DNA of 7,841 bases, taken from positions 1 to 7,841 of the forward strand of contig JABDJR010000496.1 of the NCBI GenBank assembly GCA_013003415.1, in the 5' to 3' direction. Under the pieces are notes generated by a model, which searched no databases, was not told where the DNA came from, and saw nothing but the letters and a program-made list of their open reading frames with translations. How positions within the stretch are numbered: the first letter of the stretch is position 1; each line of letters begins with the position of its first letter. The DNA comes from Candidatus Eiseniibacteriota bacterium. Lineage in GTDB: Bacteria > Eisenbacteria > RBG-16-71-46 > JABDJR01. A program made the position numbers and the translations under genes. This document shows, in pieces, positions 1 through 6,229 of the stretch.

Positions 1-1
1 G

Positions 2-997
2 GTTAGCTGGATCCTTCTTGGCGTATTGGGCCTGGGCCTGATGCTTGGGGCTCCGCTTATGGCTCAGAATCATGATGACCACAGCCATGACGATGTTACC
101 GACGAAGTGGTTGACCACGGAGACCACGGAGCCGCCGACCATGGTGATGGGCACGGAGATGGCCACGGAGAGCACGGCGATGATCATCACGAGGGTGGTG
201 TCCTGCATTTCCCAACCTTGGTGCGCCTTATCGCCGACGTCATTGAACCGGGCGACAAGGAACTTCACAGCGCCGACGAAGCCAAAAACCCCGTAGCCAA
301 GTTCCTTTGGAAATTTGAGGATCCTATCTATAGCGGGATCCTCATTCTTATTTTGGGCCTTTTGTTCGCCACGGCCAGCCGCAAGCTTGAGCTTATCCCC
401 GGCCCCCTCCAAAACTTCTGCGAAGTGTTGGTCGAAGGGCTCGACAACTTCATTCGCGGGGTCATTGGCCCCGAGGGCAGGAAGTTTGTTCCGTTCCTAG
501 GAACCCTCGGCATTTACGTTTACGTGCAAAACATCTTCGGACTGATTCCGCTGATGAAGTCTCCCACCTCAATTGTGGAGACCACCGCCGCCCTAGCTAT
601 CTGCGTTTTTGTTTACGTGCAGTTCAACGCAGTTCGCATGCAGGGCATTGGCGGCTACTTTTATCATTTGGCCGGCGAGCCGAAAGATGCGGTGGGTTGG
701 GGTATGGCCCCGCTTATGTTCCCGCTTCACGTTATTGGTGAACTCGCCAAGCCCCTCAGTCTTGCCTTGCGTCTGTTTGGAAACGTTATGGGAGAAGACC
801 TTCTCATTGTTGTGTTCGCCGGTTTGGGGGTCAGTATGTTGGCCTTTACCAACCTGCCCATCGGTTTCCCCTTACATTTACCGTTTATGTTCCTGGCCTG
901 TCTCACAACCTTGATTCAGGCCCTGGTGTTCATGCTCTTGAGCACCATTTATATCGCTTTGGTAATGCCTCATCATGACCACGAAGAGGCGCATTAA
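2..997 (+). CDS. atpB: F1Fo ATP synthase subunit a, 5' end outside window
   Basis: Subunit a forms the two proton half-channels beside the c-ring in the inner membrane. The frame is open to the left edge, so the true start lies upstream; a TTG at 26 is in frame but would cut into a hydrophobic stretch. Counting from the codon at 2 (331 visible residues), residues 1-21 resemble the h-region and end of a signal peptide (possible cleavage in PLMA/QN). Residues 24-69 hold 12 His and many Asp/Gly. The Fo a domain follows, with about five or six membrane segments. The family motif KPLSLALRLFGN contains the essential Arg at residue 257 (E. coli R210). Gln306 in TLIQALVFM matches E. coli Q252. The acidic pair Glu265/Asp266 sits where E. 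coli has E219, and the E. coli H245 position appears to be Ala. The C-terminus is again His-rich (HHDHEEAH). It ends in tandem TAA codons, 26 bases before atpE. Identity is very secure; the start is not. Confidence 0.96.
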   Translation, partial: VSWILLGVLGLGLMLGAPLMAQNHDDHSHDDVTDEVVDHGDHGAADHGDGHGDGHGEHGDDHHEGGVLHFPTLVRLIADVIEPGDKELHSADEAKNPVAKFLWKFEDPIYSGILILILGLLFATASRKLELIPGPLQNFCEVLVEGLDNFIRGVIGPEGRKFVPFLGTLGIYVYVQNIFGLIPLMKSPTSIVETTAALAICVFVYVQFNAVRMQGIGGYFYHLAGEPKDAVGWGMAPLMFPLHVIGELAKPLSLALRLFGNVMGEDLLIVVFAGLGVSMLAFTNLPIGFPLHLPFMFLACLTTLIQALVFMLLSTIYIALVMPHHDHEEAH

Positions 998-1010
998 TAA
1001 AAGTCTCTAG

Positions 1011-1018
1011 AAGGAGAG
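1011..1018 (+). promoter_or_regulatory. Strong Shine-Dalgarno of atpE
   Basis: AAGGAGAG lies about 6-7 bases before the atpE ATG and is the longest match to the 16S rRNA tail seen in this operon. It fixes the start at 1024. This agrees with the need for about ten or more c subunits per enzyme. A weak four-pair stem (CTCT at 1005-1008 with AGAG at 1015-1018) could partly cover it, but is probably too weak to matter. Confidence 0.8.
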
Positions 1019-1023
1019 CTGAC

Positions 1024-1245
1024 ATGGATAACCCGATTCAACTTGCCTTGCCCTTAGCCCTTGGCCTCGCTGCCATTGGTTCCGGTCTCGGTCTCGGTCG
1101 CGCTATTGGCGGTGCGATGGAAGCCATGGGACGCCAGCCCGAAGCTATTGGACGTATTCAGACGGCCATGATCATCGGTGCTGCGTTTATCGAAGCTTTG
1201 ACGATTTACGTCTTCGTTTCGATGTTCCTGTTCCTGGGTAACTAA
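1024..1245 (+). CDS. atpE: F1Fo ATP synthase subunit c (proteolipid, rotor ring)
   Basis: This 73-residue hairpin protein assembles into the rotating c-ring that carries ions across the membrane. Helix 1 (about residues 5-34) has the glycine ladder G19-x-G21-x-G23-x-G25 used for tight helix packing. The polar loop is GRQPEA (residues 36-41). Helix 2 (about 46-72) carries the ion-binding carboxylate Glu57 in AAFIEALTIY. Aligned by eye with Ilyobacter tartaricus c, the Na+ ligands Gln32 and Ser66 are replaced by Leu24 and Ala58, and Thr67 by Leu59, while Tyr70 is kept as Tyr62. This is a proton-type site. Length is normal for the family. There is no leader extension. A strong ribosome-binding site precedes it and two hairpins follow, the first overlapping its stop codon. 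Identity is very secure; ion preference is inferred from the residues. Confidence 0.97.
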   Translation: MDNPIQLALPLALGLAAIGSGLGLGRAIGGAMEAMGRQPEAIGRIQTAMIIGAAFIEALTIYVFVSMFLFLGN

Positions 1246-1255
1246 AACACCCAGG
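1233..1255 (+). promoter_or_regulatory. Hairpin 1 spanning the atpE stop codon
   Basis: CCTGGGT (1233-1239) pairs perfectly with ACCCAGG (1249-1255), giving a 7-bp stem around a 9-base A-rich loop that contains the atpE TAA (1243-1245). No U-run follows, so it is not a standard terminator. It could protect the 3' end of a processed atpE message or slow ribosomes leaving atpE. Function is inferred; the inverted repeat is seen directly. Confidence 0.6.
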
Positions 1256-1260
1256 TAACT

Positions 1261-1281
1261 CGTGAAGATCTAATCTTCGCG
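1261..1281 (+). promoter_or_regulatory. Hairpin 2 abutting the atpF ribosome-binding site
   Basis: CGTGAAGAT (1261-1269) pairs with ATCTTCGCG (1273-1281) through nine pairs, one of them U-G, around the loop CTA. Its last base is the first G of the atpF Shine-Dalgarno GGAGG (1281-1285). It starts only six bases after hairpin 1. The stem may tune atpF initiation or mark an mRNA processing or stability boundary after atpE. There is no U-run, so termination is unlikely. Confidence 0.6.
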
Positions 1282-1285
1282 GAGG
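1281..1285 (+). promoter_or_regulatory. Shine-Dalgarno of atpF
   Basis: GGAGG lies seven bases before the ATG at 1293 and decides that start. Its first base is also the closing base of the preceding hairpin, so access to it may depend on whether that stem is folded. Confidence 0.75.
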
Positions 1286-1292
1286 CCTTTCC

Positions 1293-1784
1293 ATGAATAT
1301 TCAACTCGATGTTCTCGTAACTCAGATCATCGGTTTCATCATTGTTCTGATGGTTCTGCGCAAGTTTGCGTGGGGCCCCATCCTGCAGAACCTTGATGCT
1401 CGCCGGGAGCGCATCAAAAACGATGTCGATGCCGCCGAGCAGCTCAAGCATGACGCTGAAACCCTAAAGCTGAAGTACGAAGAAGAAATGAAGTCCATCG
1501 AGGCCCAGGCCCGGGAGCGGATTCAGCTCGCGGTGTCCGAAGGGCAAAAGGTGGCCGAAGAAATCCGAGCCGAAGCTCGCGCAGAAGCCCAGCAACTTCG
1601 CGAGAAAACCAAAGCCGACATTGAAATGGAGTACAAGAAGGCGCAAGCCTCCCTCCATCAAGATGTTGTTCAAATGGCTTTGGGAGCGGCCGGACACCTC
1701 GTTGGGGAGTCCCTCGACGACGACGGCCATCGCAAACTTGTGGATAAGTTTTTGGCAGAGCTACCCGGAATGAAAACGTCGTAA
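1293..1784 (+). CDS. atpF: F1Fo ATP synthase subunit b (peripheral stalk)
   Basis: Two copies of b form the outer stalk that holds the alpha3beta3 head still while the rotor turns. The 163-residue protein has one N-terminal membrane helix (about residues 7-24), then the conserved basic/aromatic exit RKFAWGPI (23-30). A long, highly charged helix follows (about 33-130), rich in Ala, Glu, Lys and Arg with no helix breakers, as expected for the right-handed coiled coil. The C-terminal part (about 125-160) should bind subunit delta. Length is normal for b. Only one b-type gene lies in this window, and a b' copy as in cyanobacteria and alphaproteobacteria is absent between atpE and atpH, so a homodimer is likely. 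It follows two hairpins after atpE and ends three bases before atpH. Confidence 0.96.
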   Translation: MNIQLDVLVTQIIGFIIVLMVLRKFAWGPILQNLDARRERIKNDVDAAEQLKHDAETLKLKYEEEMKSIEAQARERIQLAVSEGQKVAEEIRAEARAEAQQLREKTKADIEMEYKKAQASLHQDVVQMALGAAGHLVGESLDDDGHRKLVDKFLAELPGMKTS

Positions 1785-1787
1785 ACC

Positions 1788-2342
1788 ATGCTCGATATCG
1801 CTGTTGCTCGCAAATACGCTAAGGCGCTGTTTGAGGTGTCACTCAGAGAAGGCAATGCTGATCGGATTAGCTCCGATTTGCATAGTCTCCTGGAGTTAAG
1901 GGATTCCGATCCCTCCTTCATGGCCTTCTTGGTTTCGCCTGAAGTGGCCACCGATCCTAAACACGAATTCATTGGGGCGGTCTTCGAACCGCGCCTGGAT
2001 CCGATGGTGATCGGTTTTTTGCGGCTGCTTGTCGACAAAGGCAGAATCGTTAACCTGCCTTCCATTTGCGAAGTGTTTCAAATCCTATCTGAGGAACATC
2101 GCGGTTTGGTCCGCGCTCAGGTGATCTCGGTGACGCCCATTTCGGCCAGCCAAGAGACCAAGCTCAAACAAGAACTAGGCCGGCTTTCAGGTAAAGAAGT
2201 CATTCTTGAAAGCAAGCTCGATCCTTCTATTCTCGGGGGAATTATTGTTCACCTGGGAGACAAAATTATCGACCGTAGCGTTCGCGGCGGTCTCAAGAGT
2301 CTGAACCATCATCTGATGGAACAAAGTACGGCTACAAACTAG
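1788..2342 (+). CDS. atpH: F1Fo ATP synthase subunit delta (OSCP)
   Basis: Delta sits on top of F1 and joins the alpha N-termini to the C-terminus of b. The 184-residue protein has the usual two parts. The N-terminal helical domain (about 1-105) begins IAVARKYAKALFEVS, a family hallmark. The C-terminal part (about 108-180) has the conserved VRAQVISVTPIS strand and DPSILGGIIVHLGDKIID followed by SVRGGLKSL, which match the OSCP signature region. The ATG lies three bases after the atpF stop. No convincing Shine-Dalgarno is visible (the nearest purine run, GGAA at 1767-1770, is too far), so initiation probably relies on ribosomes finishing atpF. It is a one-copy subunit, which fits weak independent initiation. 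Confidence 0.96.
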   Translation: MLDIAVARKYAKALFEVSLREGNADRISSDLHSLLELRDSDPSFMAFLVSPEVATDPKHEFIGAVFEPRLDPMVIGFLRLLVDKGRIVNLPSICEVFQILSEEHRGLVRAQVISVTPISASQETKLKQELGRLSGKEVILESKLDPSILGGIIVHLGDKIIDRSVRGGLKSLNHHLMEQSTATN

Positions 2343-2356
2343 CCCGAGGACCGGTT

Positions 2357-3880
2357 ATGTCATTCCGACCCGAAGAAGTCAGTGCAGTCATTCAAAAAGA
2401 GCTTTCCAAATACTCCAAGAAACTGGAGATGGAAAGCCGCGGTTCCATTCTCCAAGTGGGTGACGGTATTGCCCGCGTCTGGGGTCTCGAAGAGGCCATG
2501 GCGGGTGAGCTTTTAGAGTTCCCCGGTGGCGTTATGGGAATGGTCTTGAACCTTGAAGAAGACAACGTCGGTGCCGTGTTGTTCGGCGACGACACGGGCA
2601 TTAAGGAAGGTGACACGGTTACCCGCACGGGTAAGGTGGCTCAGATTCCTGTAGGGGATGCGCTCATTGGGCGTGTGGTCAGTCCCCTTGGTCAACCCTT
2701 AGACGGCAAGGGCCCCATCGTCACGGATAAATTCCGTGTGTTGGAGGGCGAGGCTCCTGGCGTCATCGACCGTCAGCCGGTAACGCAGCCGGTGCAAACC
2801 GGCCTCAAGGCGGTCGACTCTATGATTCCGATCGGTCGCGGTCAGCGTGAGTTGATCATCGGTGACCGTCAAACCGGTAAGACCGCCATTGCGCTCGATA
2901 CGATCATCAACCAAAAAGAATCCAACAAAACCGACCGCCCCTTGTTCTGCATCTATGTGGCCATCGGCCAAAAGCAGTCGACGGTGGCCCAGGTGGTGGC
3001 AACCCTAGAAGAGCATGGAGCCATGGAATACACCACGGTAGTTGTGGCCGGTGCTTCCGATCCCGCTCCTCTCCAGTTCATTGCTCCCTATGCGGGCGTG
3101 ACCATTGCCGAGGAGATCATGTACTCGGGTCGCGACGCTTTGGTGATCTACGATGATCTTTCCAAACATGCGGTGGCTTATCGTCAGCTTTCCCTTTTGC
3201 TTCGTCGTCCTCCAGGACGTGAAGCCTACCCGGGTGACGTTTTCTACCTTCACTCCCGTCTCTTGGAGCGCGCGGCGCGTCTCTCCGATGAGCGTGGTGG
3301 TGGTTCGGTAACCGCACTTCCTATTATTGAAACCCAAGCCGGTGACGTTTCGGCCTACATTCCTACCAACGTGATTTCGATTACCGACGGTCAGATCTTC
3401 CTTGAGAGTGATCTGTTCTATTCGGGTGTTCGCCCTGCGGTGAACGTGGGTATTTCGGTGAGTCGTGTGGGTGGTAACGCACAGACCAAGGCCATGCGTT
3501 CGGTGGCCGGTTCGCTTCGTCTCGACTTGGCCCAGTACCGCGAGCTGGCAGCGTTTGCTCAGTTCGGATCCGACCTCGATAAAGCGACCCAGGCTCAGTT
3601 GAGCCGTGGTGAGCGTATGGTTGAGCTCTTGAAGCAAGACCAGTACGTACCGCTCAAGTTTGAAGATCAGGTGATCATCATCTTTGCCGGTACCCAAGGT
3701 TTGCTCGACGACCTCGAGGTTTCGGATATTCAGCGTTTCGAGAAGGAGTTCTTAGAGTTTATCTACAAGGACTTCGCCGACATTCCCCACGAGATTTCCA
3801 ACAGCAAAGTCGTGTCGGATGAAACCAAAACGAAATTGACTCAGGCAGTGGCCACCTTCAAAACCAAATTCAAGAAGTAA
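2357..3880 (+). CDS. atpA: F1Fo ATP synthase subunit alpha
   Basis: Three alpha subunits alternate with beta in the catalytic head and bind nucleotide at non-catalytic sites. The 507-residue protein has normal length. Residues 1-20 form the helix that docks delta, about 25-95 the beta-barrel crown, about 96-380 the nucleotide-binding domain, and the rest the helical C-terminal domain. The P-loop is GDRQTGKT (169-176), the Walker B strand is ALVIYDD (261-267), and the arginine finger reaching the beta site is Arg370 in VGISVSRVGG (E. coli R376). The family signature PAVNVGISVS is at 360-369. A GAGG motif at 2346-2349 lies seven bases before the ATG. Arginine codons are almost all CGT or CGC with no AGA/AGG, a sign of high expression. 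The gap to atpG is three bases. Confidence 0.98.
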   Translation: MSFRPEEVSAVIQKELSKYSKKLEMESRGSILQVGDGIARVWGLEEAMAGELLEFPGGVMGMVLNLEEDNVGAVLFGDDTGIKEGDTVTRTGKVAQIPVGDALIGRVVSPLGQPLDGKGPIVTDKFRVLEGEAPGVIDRQPVTQPVQTGLKAVDSMIPIGRGQRELIIGDRQTGKTAIALDTIINQKESNKTDRPLFCIYVAIGQKQSTVAQVVATLEEHGAMEYTTVVVAGASDPAPLQFIAPYAGVTIAEEIMYSGRDALVIYDDLSKHAVAYRQLSLLLRRPPGREAYPGDVFYLHSRLLERAARLSDERGGGSVTALPIIETQAGDVSAYIPTNVISITDGQIFLESDLFYSGVRPAVNVGISVSRVGGNAQTKAMRSVAGSLRLDLAQYRELAAFAQFGSDLDKATQAQLSRGERMVELLKQDQYVPLKFEDQVIIIFAGTQGLLDDLEVSDIQRFEKEFLEFIYKDFADIPHEISNSKVVSDETKTKLTQAVATFKTKFKK

Positions 3881-3883
3881 TCG

Positions 3884-4735
3884 ATGCCAAGCTTAGCCGA
3901 TATCAACAGACGTATTAAAAGCGTCAAAAACACGCAGCAGATCACCAAGGCCATGGAAATGGTCTCGGCGGCTAAGTTGCGTCGCGCCCAAGAGCGTCTA
4001 GAGGCGGCACGCCCCTACGGTCATAAGCTGACCGAAATGCTCGAGAATCTGGCCGCGGTGGCAGCCGATACCAACCACCCTCTCTTCGAGAAGCGACCGG
4101 TTCAGAAACGAGCCTTAGTTGTGATCGCCGGGGACAAGGGGTTGGCCGGCTCCTACAACGCCAACGTGATTCGTCGGGCTGAAGGCTTTTTGAAATCTGG
4201 GAACGATGTCGAAACCCATCTGATTACGGTTGGAAAGCGTACGCGCGACTACTTCACACGTCGCAGCGCTCCCATTCTCAAGTCCTACGCCGAGCTCGGC
4301 GACCAGGTAGACATTCTAAAAGCCCAAACCATCAGTCGCGAGATCATGGGTTACTACCTCTCCGGCGAAGTCGACGAGATCATGGTCTTGGGGACACGAT
4401 TCATTTCAGCCATGACACGCTCGATCACCCTCGAGACGTTTCTACCAATCGAACCCCCCGTGGGTAAGGCTGAAGTCACCAACTATATTTTTGAGCCGGA
4501 TGCGGCCAGCATTTTTGCGAACCTCGTCCCGCGCTATGTCGCCAACAGTTTGCTTATGAGCTTGTTGGAGTCGAGCGCTTCCGAGCATGGCGCCCGCATG
4601 GTGGCCATGGGAGCTGCCTCCACCAACGCCAGAGACATGATCGGGCGACTGACTTTAATTCGGAACCGCGCACGACAGGCCGCCATTACGAAAGAGATTT
4701 CGGAAATTGTGGGCGGCGCCGAGGCGCTGAGCTAA
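3884..4735 (+). CDS. atpG: F1Fo ATP synthase subunit gamma (central shaft)
   Basis: Gamma is the rotor shaft that runs through alpha3beta3 and drives catalytic changes in beta. In the 283-residue protein the N-terminal helix (about 1-55) has the conserved RIKSVKNTQQITKAMEMVSA. A Rossmann-like middle domain (about 75-200) includes ALVVIAGDKGLAGSYN. The C-terminal helix (about 215-283) ends with the gamma signature TKEISEIVGGAEAL. There is no insert of the cyanobacterial/chloroplast type and no redox cysteine pair. Its ATG is three bases after the atpA stop. The purines before it (AAGAAG) are only a weak Shine-Dalgarno, so coupling to atpA translation is likely. It is followed by the longest gap of the operon, which contains a hairpin. 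Confidence 0.97.
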   Translation: MPSLADINRRIKSVKNTQQITKAMEMVSAAKLRRAQERLEAARPYGHKLTEMLENLAAVAADTNHPLFEKRPVQKRALVVIAGDKGLAGSYNANVIRRAEGFLKSGNDVETHLITVGKRTRDYFTRRSAPILKSYAELGDQVDILKAQTISREIMGYYLSGEVDEIMVLGTRFISAMTRSITLETFLPIEPPVGKAEVTNYIFEPDAASIFANLVPRYVANSLLMSLLESSASEHGARMVAMGAASTNARDMIGRLTLIRNRARQAAITKEISEIVGGAEALS

Positions 4736-4744
4736 CAGTTTGAC

Positions 4745-4772
4745 GAAGCCAAGGGAAGAATTTCCCGGCTTC
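4745..4772 (+). promoter_or_regulatory. Imperfect hairpin between atpG and atpD
   Basis: GAAGCC (4745-4750) pairs with GGCTTC (4767-4772). After an AA bulge (4751-4752), GGGAA (4753-4757) pairs with TTCCC (4762-4766), leaving the loop GAAT. That gives eleven pairs in all. The bases after the stem (TTTGG) are not a proper U-run, so it looks more like an attenuator, processing or stability element than a full terminator. It occupies much of the 72-base gap before atpD. Confidence 0.55.
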
Positions 4773-4796
4773 TTTGGAACCCAGGCCCTAGCGGCC

Positions 4797-4800
4797 GGAG
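4797..4800 (+). promoter_or_regulatory. Shine-Dalgarno of atpD
   Basis: GGAG lies seven bases before the ATG at 4808 and supports that start. It lies clear of the upstream hairpin, so atpD can probably initiate independently of atpG. Confidence 0.65.
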
Positions 4801-4807
4801 ATCGACC

Positions 4808-6220
4808 ATGAGTAAGAATATCGGCAAAGTGAAGCAGGTGATTGGACCGACAGTGGACGTAGAGTTTCACTCGGACAACCTGCCCAACATTCTAAACGCC
4901 CTCATCATCGAGGACCCTGCCCGTAAGATCCGCGTAACCCTGGAAGTCGCCACCCATGTAGGTGACAACGTGGTGCGTGCGATTGCCATGGAGTCCACCG
5001 ACGGACTGACTCGCGGCATGGACGTTCTCGACACGGGAGCCCCCATTTCGGTTCCCGTGGGCGAGCAGTGCTTAGGACGTATCTTTAACCTGCTTGGTGA
5101 AACCATCGATAACGCAGGGCCGGTTGCGAAACCGGAAAGCCGCCTTCCTATTCATCGTTCTGCTCCCGCTTTGGAAGATCAATCCACCGAGACGGCTATT
5201 TTCGAAACCGGTATCAAAGTTGTCGACCTGCTTGCTCCCTACGCTAAGGGCGGTAAGGTTGGTCTCTTTGGTGGTGCCGGTGTGGGTAAGACGGTTCTGA
5301 TTCAGGAACTCATTCACAACATCGCCAGTGAGCACGGTGGTTACTCCGTGTTCTGCGGGGTGGGTGAGCGTACGCGTGAAGGAAACGATCTTTTCCTTGA
5401 AATGACCGAGTCCGGCGTTATTTCCAAAACCATCATGGTCTTTGGTCAGATGAACGAGCCTCCCGGAGCCCGTCTCCGTGTTGCTCTTTCCGGTCTTACT
5501 CAAGCCGAGTACTTCCGTGATGAAGAAGGTCGTGACGTTCTCGTCTTCATCGATAACATCTTCCGTTTTACTCAGGCAGGTTCTGAGGTGTCGGCCCTTC
5601 TCGGACGTATGCCTTCGGCGGTGGGTTACCAGCCAACCCTGTCTACCGAGATGGGTGCCCTTCAAGAGCGCATCACCTCGACCAAGAAGGGTTCGATTAC
5701 GTCGGTACAGGCCATTTATGTGCCTGCGGACGACTTGACCGACCCTGCGCCGGCTACGGCGTTCTCTCACTTGGATGCCACCACGGTGCTGTCGCGTCAG
5801 ATCGCCGAGCTTGGAATTTATCCCGCGGTCGATCCCCTCGATTCCACCAGTCGCTTGCTCGACCCTCGCATTGTGGGACAAGAGCACTACGATATTGCTC
5901 TCAAGGTTCAGGTCACGCTCCAGCGTTACAAAGATCTTCAGGACATCATCGCCATTCTTGGTATGGATGAGCTTTCGGAAGAAGATAAGCAGACGGTGAA
6001 CCGGGCCCGTCGCCTGCAACGTTTCTTGTCCCAGCCCTTCTTTGTGGCTGAGGCCTTTACGGGAACGCCTGGTAAGTACGTAAAGCTTGCGGACACTGTG
6101 AAAGCGTTCAAGGAAATCGTAGAAGGCAAGCACGACGATCTTCCCGAGCAGGCATTCGCCTATGTCGGAACCATTGAAGAAGCGGTTGCGAACGCCGAAA
6201 AGATTGCGGCAAAGGTCTAA
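4808..6220 (+). CDS. atpD: F1Fo ATP synthase subunit beta (catalytic)
   Basis: Beta makes ATP from ADP and phosphate at three sites in the F1 head. The 470-residue protein shows a beta-barrel crown (about 1-78), the nucleotide domain (about 79-355) and the helical C-terminal domain. The P-loop GGAGVGKT is at 155-162. The catalytic Glu187 and Arg188 are in GERTREGND. Walker B is LVFIDN with Asp249. The adenine-stacking Tyr338 and the family signature PAVDPLDSTS (339-348) follow. The intact DELSEED loop at 387-393 contacts gamma and epsilon. All residues known to be needed for catalysis are present and the length is normal. Arginine codons are nearly all CGT/CGC with no AGA/AGG, consistent with high expression. 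The stop overlaps the atpC ribosome-binding site. Confidence 0.98.
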   Translation: MSKNIGKVKQVIGPTVDVEFHSDNLPNILNALIIEDPARKIRVTLEVATHVGDNVVRAIAMESTDGLTRGMDVLDTGAPISVPVGEQCLGRIFNLLGETIDNAGPVAKPESRLPIHRSAPALEDQSTETAIFETGIKVVDLLAPYAKGGKVGLFGGAGVGKTVLIQELIHNIASEHGGYSVFCGVGERTREGNDLFLEMTESGVISKTIMVFGQMNEPPGARLRVALSGLTQAEYFRDEEGRDVLVFIDNIFRFTQAGSEVSALLGRMPSAVGYQPTLSTEMGALQERITSTKKGSITSVQAIYVPADDLTDPAPATAFSHLDATTVLSRQIAELGIYPAVDPLDSTSRLLDPRIVGQEHYDIALKVQVTLQRYKDLQDIIAILGMDELSEEDKQTVNRARRLQRFLSQPFFVAEAFTGTPGKYVKLADTVKAFKEIVEGKHDDLPEQAFAYVGTIEEAVANAEKIAAKV

Positions 6221-6225
6221 GGAAG
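6219..6225 (+). promoter_or_regulatory. Shine-Dalgarno of atpC overlapping the atpD stop
   Basis: AAGGAAG starts inside the atpD TAA (6218-6220) and lies about five bases before the atpC ATG at 6230. A ribosome ending atpD would sit directly on this site, which points to coupled translation. Confidence 0.7.
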
Positions 6226-6229
6226 CATC

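Noticed and set aside
26..28. TTG as the start of atpB
   Set aside because: The frame continues upstream to the window edge as hydrophobic sequence, so the start is more likely outside the window; no Shine-Dalgarno stands before 26.
998..1010. A promoter before atpE
   Set aside because: The gap is only 26 bases and holds the ribosome-binding site; no -35/-10 pair fits without reaching into atpB, and none was convincing there.
3005..3697. A 230-codon open frame on the - strand opposite atpA
   Set aside because: Its translation is rich in Thr, His and Arg with no domain, and it mirrors the codon bias of atpA, so it is a shadow frame.
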